A stretch of 64,000 nucleotides of DNA from Trichostrongylus colubriformis (GCA_963978905.1 OZ022257.1:14341664-14405663); one strand, 5' to 3'. Counted from the first letter of the stretch, positions 1-13,238 are shown. Notes: generated by a model from the sequence alone, not told the origin. Numbers and translations are program-made.

Positions 1-201
1 AACACAAATGTCAGGAAGCCATCTTATGACTGATAAGTGATCACTCGAGCCGAATTCCATTCGATGAGCTCCCACAAACAACTGAATAATATCAGAGACT
101 ACAGCGGGAGATGAGATCACCCCGAAAGACACCACTATCTGTCCTTTTTATCGTTCTACTCAAAAGCACGCAAAACAGCTGAAGTAATACAGTGTGGTGA
201 A

Positions 202-2214
202 ATGGCTACGCTACGTGCTCTCATCATAGTCTCCCTCGCTGCCCATGTTTCTGTCGAGGTAGGTGTTGTGAAACATTTCGTACTACCACGAAATATACAG
301 CGACTATTCAGGCGCTTCCCTCCAGAGATGACACTCAATGCAACTCTTGCAAAAGGATCATGATCGACATCAAGGAAAATTTGAGCAAACTCACGGGAGA
401 AGTCGAAATTCTTCTAAAAGAGGCTGTCAAGGTTGGTCCCTAGTATATTTTCGTTTGAGTAGAGCATGAACCGATGTGAAGCCTCTTCCACAAATTTCAT
501 TCAATAAAAATCCACTGGCGAGAGGATCATAATCATAATAAACTTGATTGAGGAGAAAGCTTTCATGGTGTTAGTCCACTGACCACTGCGAAGACAAAGC
601 TGAGTCACTGTCTTGTCAGAAGATACCAAAAGAGATAATTTTGGCCAGTTGTAGAAGATGAAAGTCGAAGGTCAAGTAGTGAGACAGTAGTGAAAGAACT
701 GCAAGAAACTGCAAAAATTCCGAGGAATTGGGCCTCTTCCGCCCTCGCACCGGCTCAGTCAGTGAAGTGCGGTGAGGTCGCGATAAAGACCCTAAACGGG
801 CGCTTTTCGGCAAGAGTTTCGCCATCTCCTCAAGTGGCCTTTTCATTTACAGATAACATCGTTTGCAATTTTCCTTTCTTGCACCGAGTCCATTTGGTAC
901 CTTCATTTGACCCCCTGCGTTTATACTAGATAGTGTTCATGTCGGGGTCCGGCACTGCGACGAAAGACCGGTCGACCGCATCGGTACGGCCTCCTTCGGG
1001 GAAGTTTGGCAGTACCTTACGACACCCCCTCCGTGAAACAGGTGATAACGCTTGTCTCCTCGTATCTTAGCCCCCAAAATGGCACTGAATGGGCAGACAG
1101 ATTCCAAGAATTACGTTAGCTTAAAGGCAGCTTTAGGGGAAATTCGGACGACAAGTAAAAGAAGTAGTGAACATGAAAGCCGAAATGCCTACTAACAGGA
1201 CAGTAGAGAAAAAACGGATGGAAATGGCCAAATACCCGAGAAATAGGACCCCTTCCCATCGTTGGTTCTAGGCGCGGACGACCTTTCCGTCAAGGGGCGG
1301 GTAGTCCGCATAGGTTTTCCATTGGCATTACCAAGACGTAAACATGAAGGAATGTTCGGAAATGTGACAGCATCTATTTTCATGTGGTGAGCTTCAAGCT
1401 AAAAGTGAGAAAGCGCGCTGCGATACTTCCAATCCTGCCGATTTCCTTGACCAACCTCAGCGTGACCAACCACTAATCACGTCGCCTGGAGGCGGGCTGC
1501 GTCGCCTGGAGGCGGGCTGAATGAACAAAAGAGGTAACTATGTCGGAATAACAAAAGCTCGAATTATTGTGGATGATTTCGTTAAAGACAGTGTTAGGCC
1601 TAAACCGAGGCGGCTTGCCCTGACGAGGCCGTCTCCGCCACAGCTCAAGGGGGCGCCTTCCGCGGGGGATTTCGCCATGCAGAGGCCTTTCAGACCCGTA
1701 GTTTTTCACTGAATGACTCCTTTTGGGATTTCTTATCACCCACATTATCCCTAACACTGTCTTTAACGAAATCATCCACGAAAATTCGAGCTTTTATTAT
1801 TCCGACATAGTTACCTCTTTTGTTCATTCATTAACAGATACGATGACTGTATAGAAATGAGGAAACTCAAATTTTCATATAGGATTTTTTCAAGAAAGAT
1901 ATTGCTCGTACTGCTCCATACAACGGCAACTGCACTATGCCCAATAGAGCTCAAATTCCCACTCAACTCGCATCATTTATTGACTCTCACTACAATTATT
2001 TCAGAATGTCTGTCAACGCTACGTGCCGACACAAGTAGAAATCTGTGTAAACATTGAAGAGAAACTCCTGGATGCACTCTCTCACTGGATCCAAAAGACA
2101 GGCGTAGTGAATCCGGACCTAGACTGTCAGTACCTACACTTCTGCCCCCGTCCAAAGGGATTTGAAGTATTCCTTAAAATGCTCAAAGTACCTGATTTGC
2201 CTGCTCTTCCATAG
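202..2214 (+). CDS. Saposin-like (SapB) secreted protein, paralog A
   Basis: Small secreted saposin-B-fold protein; family members bind lipids or permeabilise membranes, and nematode ones (caenopore/SPP family) are often gut antimicrobials. Exons 202-258, 312-431 and 2005-2214 join in phase 0 to 387 nt (128 aa). Residues 1-19 are a hydrophobic signal peptide. Six cysteines at about 29, 32, 62, 73, 100 and 106 give C-x2-C, C-x10-C and C-x5-C, the SapB disulfide pattern. The tail carries a CPRPKGFE motif and a proline-rich end, both shared with the paralog starting at 5108. The start is the ATG matching that of the paralog. Intron 2 (about 1.6 kb) holds a foldback repeat. Class is clear; target and activity are unknown. 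Confidence 0.88.
1165..1350. repeat. Dispersed repeat, copy 1
   Basis: Shares scattered blocks with 8990-9165, including CCGAGAAATAG followed by ACCCCTTCCCATCG and a GCGGGTAGTCCG block. No coding content is recognised. Confidence 0.5.
1520..1830. repeat. Foldback (inverted-repeat) element
   Basis: About 80-bp terminal inverted repeats: AATGAACAAAAGAGGTAACT near 1520 returns in reverse complement near 1811-1830. The interior is GC-rich. It lies in intron 2 of the first saposin-like gene and looks like a MITE or foldback element. Just left of it a 20-bp unit (CGTCGCCTGGAGGCGGGCTG) is tandemly duplicated. Confidence 0.75.
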
Positions 2215-3943
2215 CTCAGATCAATAAATTTGCAACCATTCACTTATGAAGAGTACTCTATTGGTGTGAAATTCTCAGACATCAGAAAACACTCGCCGAA
2301 TTTCTTTGCAATTCCTTTCAAATTCTACTGTTAAAACCGGCAATGATTCTGAGGTCATTGAGATGAAAGAAGCTTCTATTGAATAAGAAACTGCTTGTAA
2401 CGCTCGGACATGTGGGAGCAGGGCCAAGGTTGCATCAGGGAAAACCTCTGATATTCTCACGCCCCACGCAACACCCAATCCCTAAGGGTTCGAGCTGGTG
2501 CTGAGAAAATTTTCCGAAAAATACAATCTCCGCCCCCCCCCCCCCCCCAGCCCCCAGGAAAGGGATCGCCGGTACGACTTGCTCCCCTCTTGCCCTCCAG
2601 TGGAGGTTCCGCCGAGGGAGGGTGAATATGAACGATCGCATAGCTGTTGCTCAACTGTAGCGGTAATCACCTGTCATGAACTTTCTAGAATACAGTTTTA
2701 CTGCGAAATTTGCACCGAGGCGAACATTACCCAAGCTGTAAGTTGGGAATGAGCCCAGACATAAGGAAAATTAATTGGAAGTGGATGGCAGGTTTACGAA
2801 GGAACTGATGGGCGCCGTATTAGATGGGTCCTTTGAAGACTCCTGAACCGGGTCACGCAAATGAAAGCTAGGGTCCCGGATGATTATATGTGGCCGATGA
2901 GGATAAACCCACGGTGAGGACCGTCTTCTTCAACAGCTACCACTTGATTTATTTCAGCCCGCCATCTTTTCCGCCCGACTGGCCCTTTTGGAGAGTAAAC
3001 AGCGGAAAGAGGATCTTATCTCTCGGGTTTTCGACCGTCTCATTCTCTTTTTTCTTCAGTTTCGTACTGTTGAGCGCGTCGACCGTCTTTTTGATGATCT
3101 TTCCATATTCGGTCCGAATCATCCCATCACTGCCTTTGAATGATCACGCCTGAAATATAACGTCTTCGCCTCAGAACCCAACTAATATGGCATCCCTGCT
3201 CGCACCCAGTTGTCGAATGATGGACCGGGACACGGACTCGTTCTAGTGCCCACCTGTGGCTCTATTCGTAGAATCGCTTCGCGTAATGGGCGCGGTAGAA
3301 TGAGGTGCACTGCAGGAGGAGGTGCTTCGACGCCGTGAGAAACGGATTGGGCGATAAAATGCATGAAAATTATTCATACTGCATGAAGATTATTTCATAG
3401 GCGCGAAAATCATTTCTGTGGAACAATTCAGAAGAATAAAAAATTAATCTGATTTCCAATCATTACTGGGGGTTTTTTTGGAAACTTTGTAAGTCATCTT
3501 TTAAACTGGACATTCCATAAGGATTTCATCTTCATTATATGCCATGACTTCAGATCAGCTGTTTAGATGAGGGAACAGTCCATTCTGTCGCATATCTCAA
3601 CGCTTACTGTGCACCATAACACCTATCTAGAGGTACGGATCATGCTGCTGCCTAGAACTTTTTTTAAAAATTAACCAAAATCAAAGGCAAATTGAGATTC
3701 AAATAGAACTTGGAGGGGTGGGCATTAGGACACTCCAACAGGGTCACCGCGCGCTAAAGGGCGCGACCGCCGCGTCCTGGCGTGACCTGAACAAATGAGA
3801 GAGAGTCCTGCCCCCTAACCAAACTTGGAGTTTGTGGAAGTAAAATTTGCAAAAGACGATATGGAGCAATAAACTACCTGCCCCTCATATCACTCTTCAG
3901 CAATTATTAATTCGTTTCGACTCCTCTGAAAGAATACCAAATA

Positions 3944-4823
3944 TTAGGTTGTCCCAAAAGTCTTGTCATATTTTCCCAAAAAAAATCAGTAACTCTTGTT
4001 CACTTCGAGGCAGGTCCAGACGGTTCAGGAATATGGTAGAACGTTCCCTAAGCTTTCTAGGAAAATATATATTGAACTACCAGATCCCGTGGAGAGAGCT
4101 ACAATGCCCGTTGTCGATACCCACCCAACTCGCGGTGTCATCTATTATGAGCGGTCTTGCGGCACCAAAACGACGGAAGCTTCCACTACATCAGCGCTGC
4201 ATTGGGCAAGGGATGTGTGAGCTAGGAGACCGTGCGCCGCTGGTTCATCAGCTTCAGCAACGGCGAGATTGACATGAAAGACAAACCACGCTTGGGACTG
4301 TGCTGGTTCTGGGACGAGGAAGAAATGCTTTTCCGCGAGGTGCTGGTACAAGGCGAGACAGTCACCGCTGGCGTATGCACCCACCAGCTCCAGCAGCTCG
4401 CCGTCGATGTTCGAGAAAAGTGCCGGAAAAGTCCGCGGTCACCCTTCTTCATGACGACGCCCGCTCCCATTTCGCGAAAAGTACCCAGGCTAAGTTATAG
4501 GAGCTCGGCTGGAATGTGCTGCCCCACCCACCGTACTCTCCAGACATTGCGCCTTCTGGCAATCACTTAACCATCCCCCCGAATCCTTCCTGGCCAAGAG
4601 AAAATTCGTTGATTATGACTTGCTTGCGAAGGCGATCGCTGACTTCTTCGACTCTCAGAACCCAGAGTTCTGGGAGAAGGGAATCAACGATTTTTCTATA
4701 AAGTGGCAGAGGGTTGCCGATAACAATGGTCAATACTTTGTTGCCTAATTATTATTTGTTGGACAAAAAAAAATAAAAAGTGGTGATCGAAAAAAATATG
4801 ACAAGACTTTTGGGACAACCTAA
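3944..4823 (+). mobile_element. Mariner element, internally deleted (880 bp)
   Basis: Flanked by TA target duplications (3942-3943 and 4824-4825) with TIRs beginning TTAGGTTGTCCCAAAAGT and ending in the reverse complement. The interior encodes fragments of a mariner transposase: an N-terminal helix-turn-helix region ending in an RRW motif and a C-terminal catalytic-domain stretch (HDDARSH, then PHPPYSPDIAPS). Frames are broken, and at 880 bp it is well short of a full mariner (about 1.3 kb), so the middle of the transposase gene is missing. It has the same length as the copy at 46298-47177. Non-autonomous. Confidence 0.92.
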
Positions 4824-5107
4824 TATTTAACTGAGTAGCATAGATCCGCATCGAAATGGATGACCTTGTACACAGATATTGATGAATTTGGCATCAGAAG
4901 TGTGATGCAATTTGCTCTCAGCTCTTATCAGCTTAGATATCACTCAAAGTGAAGCTCATTCACTGTCACCTGATTAAGAATGTACGTTGTTGAAGATTAG
5001 AGAAGAATTCAACACCAAATAATCCGATGACTCTATTTGCATTTCTACTTTTACTATCAGTCTACTCAGAAGCAGGAAAATTAACAGAATCAGTTCAATG
5101 TGGCAAA

Positions 5108-8100
5108 ATGATTGCGCCACGCGTTCTTCTATTATTGTCTTTGACGTTTGTCTCAATCCAGGTAGGCTCAGTCCCATGTTCAGTGTCTAAATTTTACTTC
5201 TATGCAATATATGCTCAGGCAATCTTCGACAAAACGAAATGCAACTGCTGCAAAGTGGTCGTCGAAGATGTGAAAAACCTCCTGCCCTCATACACAGGAT
5301 CACTACGAGAAAGAGTGGAAGAGGCTGTCAAGGTTGGATCCATGTGTGTGTGCGCGTCAAGGCTCCCGTATTATGTCACCTTCTTCTTCTCTTCTTCTTC
5401 TCCCTAGCGTCAATCCCGTGCCGTTGCGGTGTCAGCTGTTCTTGTCTGTTGCCGCCACTTTCTCTATCTGAGGCATCTTCTGCCGCGGCTTTTACTTGCG
5501 TGAGGTCCGTTTTGATGACGTCCCTCTACATTCTCTTTGGGGCTCCTCGTGGTTGCTTGCCGGGTACTTCGAACTCTACCGCCATTTTGATTGGGTGGGT
5601 CTGCCGACCTTTTCAGCATGAGCCCACCATCTTAGCCGCTGCTCCCTCAACTTCAGCTGGACCGGTGCCGTCTGCATAACTGCCCTGACGTCCTCGTTCC
5701 TGATCCAGTCGAGCCGCGTCCAGCCACATGCCCATCACAGCATCCTCACTTCTGCAGAATGTAGCTGCTTCTCCAGATTCTTGATGGGCTAGCACTCGCT
5801 GCCATAGAGCATTGCGGGTCTTATCACCGATCGGTATACCTTGCCCTTTAGAGTCCTGAAGCACCGTCGATCGCAGAGGATTCCTGTGGACTCTCTCTCC
5901 ATTTCAGCCATGCCGTATTTATTCGAGCTTTCGTGGCCTGATCTACCGTACCATCCTCGGCTATATCACTTCGCAGGTATCGAAAGTTCTCAACCCTTTT
6001 CATGACGGTCCACGATGGGCCCCGGACAGTGCTCGGAGCTTAGGAATTTGGTCCTCTTAACGTTTACTCGTAGGCTGTTCTCTGCACCTTCGCCTGAAGT
6101 TCTTCTTTGGTGTCCGCTATCAGGGCAATGTCGTCAGCGTAGAGAATGGTCCTCAGTGGTCCCTTCATGAGGTCTTTCACCATGCCATCCAGGGTGAGCA
6201 AGAAGAGGAACGGGCTTAGAGCTGAACCTTGTACCCCTACCGAAATCCGGACTTCCGCTGTCAGTCCCTGCGGGGTGCGTATGACAGCCTTAGCCTCATC
6301 GTGCATGTCCTGTATAAGAATGACCAGGTGCTATGGTATCTGTCGTTATCGAAGCGAATCAGATTACTGAACGTGGCAGACAGTCGAAGGCATCCTTCAG
6401 GTCCAGAAGGGTTAGGTAGCAGGGCTGACGCTTTCAACGGTACTTCTCCATCACTTGTCTGGGGATGAAGATGGCATCCGTGGTGGACCCAGGCATAAAC
6501 CCGAACAGCTCCTGAGATATGGTGACTAGCTCCTTCAGCCTCAAGTCAACCAGTCGCCCATAGAGCTTCATGGTATGAGCTGTCAACTTTATTCCACGGT
6601 AGTTGGAACACTCCATTGCGTCCCCTTTCTGCTTGAATATGAGAACGATGGTACTGGTCCTCCACGCAACCGGGATTTTTCCTCTGACCGCCACCATGTA
6701 GGAAGCGTGTAAGCCACTCCACTCCGTACTCTCCCAGTGCCTTTCTGCCTCTATTGGTACCCCATCTGGACCAGCGGCCTTTCCATTCGTCATTTTTCCC
6801 AGCACCTGGCGAACTTCCCGCTGTCCAAGGGAGGATGGGGCCAGCCGTGGCCTTCTTCTTTTGGGTTTCCTTACGAGGGAACTCTTCGCTCAGAAGTCCA
6901 TCAAAGTACTCCTGCCATCTCCTTTCGATCTCTGCTGGTTCCCTCAGAATGATACCCTCTTTGTTCTTTACAGCCTTGACCACCCCGATTTCTTGGGTGG
7001 CTCGATGTCTCGCTTTAACCAGCCTGAAGACGAACTTTTCTGCCTCTTTCCCATCCAACTTTTCGTACAAGGCATCATTTCTGTATTCTTTGCTTTGGCC
7101 ACAGCTGCCTTGTCAAGCCTCTTGCAGCGTTTGTAGGTGTCGAAGTGTTCTGGGCTCTTCGTTTTCTGCCACCGCTTAAATGCTTCCTTCTTCTGTTTCA
7201 CTACCTTCTAAACCTCCTCATTCCAGAACCACGCTGTTTCGTCTCCTTTGAAGCCACCGCCGGTCTCCTCAGCGTTTCCTTCGCGCATTTCAGAATTATC
7301 TCAGCTGCCCTGTTCCAAGCCTCCTGAGTCGGCCCGTCAGGGTCTGGGAGACCGATATCCAGCATCCTTCTTTTTGAGGTCATCCCTTTCCTGTTTATGC
7401 AGCTTCCACCATCTGATTCGCCGTTCGAATTTGAGCCTTGTTTTTTTAGAGAGCTCTATGACAATGTCTGCTAAGAGGGTCTGTGTTGGGTGGTAAGTTC
7501 CTCTTCTGACAGTACCTTGATGTTCTTCACAGTTTCGAAGGCTGACCTTCTTATGAGTATATGGTCAACTTCCGTTTGTCTCCCTCCACTGCTATAGGTT
7601 ACCTCTTGGCTCTTTCTTTTCGCGAAGTACGTGCTGCAGATAAAGTCATGAGCCGTGGTCAGGTCCAGTATCCTTTCTCCCTCAGCGTTTCTTAAGCCTA
7701 ACCCTTTGCCTCTGTGCACCCTTTCTAAGCCCCTTCTATTTCTGCCAACGTGACCGTTCAGACCATCTGAGCAATCGCCTTCCGAAGCTGACCTGATGGC
7801 GTCGTCAGGCTCAGATAGAACTCGTTCTTCTCGTGCTCGAGACGACAGGCTTGCAGTGCGTATACACATACTATGGTCCAATACCCCTCCTCAGTATCCA
7901 ATCTTACTGCTATAATTCGACCGTTGATCCTGTTCACGGCGCAGACGCAATTTTTGAAGGAATCCACTACTGCGATAGCTACTCCGCTCCGTTTCGTGTC
8001 CTCGTCAATGTAGAAGAGCTTGACCCCCTCTCCAATTTCCCTTGCCTTGGCGCCTTTCTAGCGTGTTCCCTGGATACACCGAATTCGGATGTTTCGTCGA

Positions 8101-11100
8101 CTCATCAGGTCGGCAATCCCTCGAGGTTTTCTGCTCAATGATCCTACGTTCAGAATCCCTTTCCGAACTAACTTTTCCAGCCGAGGCGCTCACCCCTTGA
8201 TAGCCCTCGCCTACTAACCACAGGCGAGGGTTGTGTGCGTCACTTCCGGGTGACGTTCTAGCATTAACACTAATTCTTTGGTAACTTTTCAACGTATTGG
8301 TGTCACTAGGTTTCTCCATCAGCCGGTTTGTCAACCTGGGACCGACGCTGGTAACGTTACCATTTTTGCAATTTTTTGCAATGCATGATTTGAGCCTTGG
8401 CAACTTGCAGGCGTGAGCCTATACTCATAACCACTTGGCTATCCCTACCTTAAGTCACCACGTCACACAAATTGTGTCACCGCACGTTGCACTGGCTGCG
8501 CGGTTAGTGGTGGCCGCCTTGACTTGACCCACTTCGGATGTTTTAACGCACATGCGATGTATTGCTATTCGAGTACTTTACACGAAAAATCGACGATGAA
8601 GAACAATCAGAATTTTAGCAGGTTTTAATCCGTCTATCCTCATTCATCGTAATAAGTTAAAAAGAAGATCACATCTTGGAATAAGTTCCCATCGGTGTAT
8701 CGTTGAGCAGAAATCGCAACGGAGCGTGCGTGCGAGCTAGAGGCGCCATTCTCACTTCAGAAAAAGAACATCGCACTTTTGAAAGGATCGTCCATGGAAA
8801 AAAATATCTCTATTCCATACACTTATACTGAATTTGCTCACAGACCATCTACAAAATCCCACGCGAAGAAATCAGGATCTGGCAGAGACACATGCCTTCG
8901 AAGTTTCGTCCACGTGGGTAACGTGGGTGGGGCAGGAGGGTTGTTTGCCATAACGGTGCCGTTATGTGTTCGAGACGAAAAAGTATTGGATATGAAAGTC
9001 GTGGTGCTCAGTAATACGACGATGAAGGAAACACGAAACGAATCGGTCAAACCCCCGAGAAATAGAACCCCTTTCCCATCGATAATTCTCCATGGGGCGA
9101 CCCTTTTGTCAAGAGCGGGTAGTCCGAACGAGTTTTCCATTCGCATGTCGCCAAGCAATCAGTCTGCAAAACGATGCAAACCATGCAAAAACTCAAAAGA
9201 TGTCCTATCTTCAGTCGTAAACGAAAGAAGACAAGTGAGAAACAATGGAAAAGAAAAAAGTAAGTCTTCGAAGCCTCTACGAAAAACAATCAGAACCCAA
9301 AAAATTAAACTGTTTATCAGCTATTTTAAAAACCCGAGATATCTCGAACCCTGCCACAGCGCCTCAGCCTCTCCCACCGCATCTCAGGTCCCTGGGTGTA
9401 TGTCGATTCTATCGTGACCCAGATCGGGATGCCGCGCAGTGCGCCGCGTGCGGCCCACTGCGCGACGCTGGGCTGCTGGGTCACGAAAGAATCGAGCGTC
9501 CCTTTGCAGCAGGTAATGGCCGATGCTTTTCCATGTTGATGGAGGGTGGTATAAATTTAGTCGAAGCCCGGCGAAATGCTAGAATTAGAAGAAAGTGAAA
9601 ATGAAAGAAAATGATGCAAGAACAAAACAATGCAGTCTGATAAACTTATTCCGTGCCACTCGTTATATATGAGATGTTTCAGCAATTAGTTCAGGCGGTA
9701 AAATACGTGAAGTAACTTTTGACCTTCTACTAACAACATCTATCAACAATAATTGAAGCGTTAGAAACTGCCGCTCCTTTCAGTCAAATCATTATTGAAA
9801 CCCTTTTTTCTTTTCATTTTCTCCATTTTTTTTATGAAATTTGTGATATCTCTTGGAACTGTTGAAAGATGTACAAGTTGCCGCGCAGTGCGCCGATCGG
9901 GATGCCGCACGCGCGCACTGCGCGCCATCCCGATCTGGGTCACGATAGAATCGAGCGTCTCTCCAGGTCCCTCCACTAGCAGACGGACTCTTTTGTTCAA
10001 TGGCGTCGGCTGTTGTACTACAGCTGGGGGCGCGCCTCTCGACGGGGATGTCGCCACAAGCTCCTTAGACTCTCAGTTTGCATGTGTATAACTTCCTTTA
10101 GGTCTTCTCATAGACCGCATTATCCCCACCTTCCTTGAAGGCACAGTTCACGACATAATTATCCTATTTTATCCACGAGTAGATAACTGCAAACTCGTCG
10201 AAGTCAGAAGTGAGGAGCACCTTATTTTCAAGATTTTCAGAAGATTCCCCTGTTTTTTCTTCAAATTTTTGTTCTTCAACTCATCCAAAGACTTTATGAA
10301 GCGCAATGAGGCAAGAAAATTGTCGTGAACTGTGTCTTCAACTGCATGGTGTCGATAACTCGCGTTCCACGTTGCAATTCCTTATCCCAACGATATACTG
10401 CGGTTGCGGTCCTGTACCCAGATTCCCTTTCGCAGATTCCTTCCAAAATTATAATTTAAACGCCCAAAAAAGAACCTTCGCTTTGGTTCGATGCACTATC
10501 AACATTTCAACGATTGAAAAACCTGGTAATCAGATTGAAATAATTAAACACAGTTCACGAAAATATGAAAATCTTGGTCCCATTCGCGAGTAGATAGGCC
10601 CTTCAACAACGGCAGAGCGTGTGCTATCATCGCGGCGCGAGAGTGAGTTCTAAACGTGTAGAGAACCCGCAAATGAGATGGCGGCCACCGTCTCAAGATG
10701 GCTCACACCCATTTTACGATTTACCAGCAGGGCAGCAGTGGCATATACGTGTATGAAAGGCATGATATCGACTGCGAATAAGAAACGATACGAGAAACTC
10801 CTTTCGTAAAAACAACCTCATCAGATGATATTATAACGTGAAAACCTGTCCAAATGCGTGCTACTAAGGTGCAAACTCGTCGAAGCCAGACATCAGAAAC
10901 AACTTATTTCGAGAGTTTTTGAGAGTTTCTTTGTTCTTTTCTTCACTTTTGTATGCTTCATCACCCTCAGAAACTTTACGAAGCGCGACGACTTACGAAA
11001 ATTATCGTGAACTGTGCCTTTAAGGATAAATGGGCGAGAAGAAAGTCATATTTACATCTGACGGATAAGAACCTTGATCGAATGAACCACATGACCACGC

Positions 11101-13238
11101 GAGGCCCACCTCGCGAAAAATTGTGAGAGCTATCGCGCGTGTCACAGGATGTATTAGGTTGATTCATAATAAATCGAACAAATGGTAGTGATGATTTCTA
11201 GAGATCATAACTCAGTAACGAATTAACGAAAATGGACGCGCGAGGTACCGTTGGAATGAGTATGAAAAGCTCTTCAAAGTACCGCAAAATAATCACTCCA
11301 AAGTAAATTCATTCCGCCACAATGCCGCACGATTTCAAGCGGTCCAGAGACCACATCCGCAACGTCATACTATTTATATCGCTATCTGGCCAGGAACCCG
11401 CGGATATCGGCACACGTCTGATAGAAGTTCACAAGGAGCATGCCCCCGGCAAAAGTACACTGTAGTTGTAGCATTCGAAGTTTGCGTCAGGCGACTATTC
11501 CATCGAAGACGAAAACCGCGGTTGGTGGAGCGTACACGGCGTAGATTACTGGGAGCTGCTCGATGAAGGTACCACAGTATCCGCCGACGTCTACGTTCGT
11601 CAATTACGAGAATTGAAGGCCAATGTCCAAAGTTCGCTACGGCGGCGGTCACATGTCTACTTCCAGCACGACAACGTGTCTACTTCCACAGACTGCACTT
11701 CGCAAGATCGACCAAGGCCGAGCTGCTGTCGTACAGTTGGACCGTACTTCTATACCCACCGTACTCCCCAGACCTGGCCCCTTCAGATTTCCACCTTTTC
11801 TCCCACAGCCAACGCCACCTGGACGACGAAGACTTCAAAACTCGCGACGAGGTCAAGGCGGCACTCGGCAACTTCTTCGAGCTCCAGCTTCCGGCCTTCT
11901 GGAGCAAGGGCCATGATCTGCCTATTCGTGGCAGAAGGTCATCGATAAAGATGGAGTATATTTCAAGTGAATCCCTGTTGTCGTAAAAAAGTTGTACGAC
12001 AATGATTAAAATTGGTCAATTTGTCCGATTTATTATGAATCACCCTAATAGAAGCCCTGGTTAATTCACCAGTGAAGAAAAATGAATCAAAACCCTTCAC
12101 AACTACCAAAAATAAAGCTTCACTATCGAAATCGCTGCCATATCGTGTGCTATGGCAAGTTTCCTTCTCCACGTAAGAGCCGCGTTGGAAATTTGTTCGT
12201 TCAAGGCCAGGTGTGATCGACTCAACTCGGCTTAGGTCGACCAGGCCGTGCGCGGCGAGGGTGAGCCGTGGCGCCGCGAAAAGTATGCGATCTTCGCAAC
12301 TATCCAAGGGTCTACCTGCCCTGGGATGATGGTAAGCGGCCACTTTGATTATCGCGTGGTGTGCCTTTAACGCCATTTTTGGATTAAAATAATAGGTTCG
12401 CACGCTATGTATACTTCCAATTTACGACCATTTGTTTTAGCCATACAGGGTTGTGGTGTTATTATTCTCATCAAAAGAAGGACAGCTCCAGCGACGGGCT
12501 GAGACGTCGCGCCGTGCAGTGACATATTTCGTCGAAAAGGCGCGGTGTCCTCCTATGTACCGCACTTCGGATAGAGATAAAAACGTGTCAATTACAAAGG
12601 CACAACTCTGGACGTTTCACATTTCGGTTTCAATAGATGTTCGGTTTTCTTGGTATCCAAACGCGGTTGAGATAAAGGGTCAATGAAGCGAATAACACTG
12701 CACATTACACGCGTGGCCAAAACTGACACTGGTGCCACATACTCGCTGCCGAGCCATTGTGTTTAGTAACTCAACTAATACCTAAACTGAATAATACAGA
12801 GCCATAATCATCGGTAGATAAGCCACGCATTTCGATCGATCGAGCTATCGATGTTCTTCCAAGTTATTCACCATTTCACTCCCGGCTTCCTTCACAGTTA
12901 TTTAGCGATAGTGTGCACCTTTGAAAGAGCTCAAAAGTATTACAGTTTCCACAGCTCTATCGAAAATGGGCAAAACTCACAAATACGATACTTCACTAAC
13001 GTTCCTCACACGATTTCAGGGTGCATGTCAACGTTACTTGTCGATGAAACCACAGGAACTGATCTGTGAATACATCCAACATAAACTCTTCGAAAGATTC
13101 TTCACATGGATTGCACAGAAAGAAGGTGAAATTGATCCGGAACAGGACTGTCAGTATATGAATCTTTGCCCACGTCCGAAAGGATTCGAAATGTTCTTTA
13201 AAATTCCCAAAGTACCTGATGTACCTGCTCCTCAGTAG
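5108..13238 (+). CDS. Saposin-like (SapB) secreted protein, paralog B
   Basis: Tandem paralog of the gene at 202-2214. Exons 5108-5161, 5219-5332 and 13020-13238 join in phase 0 to 387 nt, again 128 aa. Residues 1-18 are a signal peptide (MIAPRVLLLLSLTFVSIQ). The SapB cysteines are at about 26, 29, 59, 72, 100 and 106, with an extra Cys28 that could disturb pairing or allow a dimer. The spacing in the third exon is C-x12-C rather than the usual x10. Intron 2 is about 7.7 kb and contains an RTE-type retrotransposon on the opposite strand, a mariner and two short hairpins. No stop or frame break is seen in the exons, so the gene is probably functional. Confidence 0.87.
5480..8430 (-). mobile_element. 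RTE-type non-LTR retrotransposon, degenerate
   Basis: Reading leftwards, the element has an apurinic-type endonuclease region (about 8150-7470, ending in DHILIRRS and TTQHRP) and then reverse transcriptase (about 7070-6060). RT motifs include NGKAAGPDGVP, SNYRGIKLTAHTMKLYGR and YADDIALIAD. A C-terminal tail extends to about 5490. Several frameshifts and stops break the frame, so it is dead. The family resembles nematode RTE-1 elements. It lies antisense in intron 2 of the second saposin-like gene. Confidence 0.88.
8985..9170. repeat. Dispersed repeat, copy 2
   Basis: Second copy of the repeat at 1165-1350, in the same orientation, inside intron 2 of the second saposin-like gene. The long open frames here are repeat-derived and have no protein support. 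Confidence 0.5.
9403..9505. repeat. Short GC-rich hairpin MITE
   Basis: Near-palindrome with ends TCGATTCTATCGTGACCCAG and the inverted equivalent GGGTCACGAAAGAATCGA. The same end sequence recurs at 9875-9962 and as the inner ends at 37742-38301. Confidence 0.7.
9875..9962. repeat. Short GC-rich hairpin MITE, related copy
   Basis: Ends in CTGGGTCACGATAGAATCGA, matching the family at 9403-9505. The left end is truncated or diverged; the centre has CGCGCACTGCGCG-type dyads. Confidence 0.6.
10136..11025. repeat. Pair of diverged direct repeats
   Basis: About 150 bp at 10187-10340 recur diverged at 10865-11025. Shared blocks are GCAAACTCGTCGAAG, TTTATGAAGCGC or TTTACGAAGCGC, and TCGTGAACTGTG. 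Short inverted blocks around CACAGTTCACGA at 10142 and 10552 suggest remnants of a TIR element. No gene is seen here. Confidence 0.5.
11154..12048 (+). mobile_element. Mariner element, degenerate (895 bp)
   Basis: TIRs start TTAGGTTGATTCATAATAAATCG and end in the matching inverted sequence. TA duplications lie at 11152-11153 and 12049-12050. The interior carries broken transposase pieces: FQHDN and YPPYSPDLAPSDFHLFS, from the catalytic domain. The TIR subfamily differs from that of the elements at 3944 and 46298. Non-autonomous. Confidence 0.9.

Noticed and set aside
2435..2752. Overlapping open frames rich in Gly or Pro on both strands
   Set aside because: They are created by a poly-C run near 2528; no splice context, motif or homology.
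8779..9417. 212-aa open frame
   Set aside because: Covers a dispersed repeat also seen at 1165-1350; composition and lack of motifs suggest chance openness.
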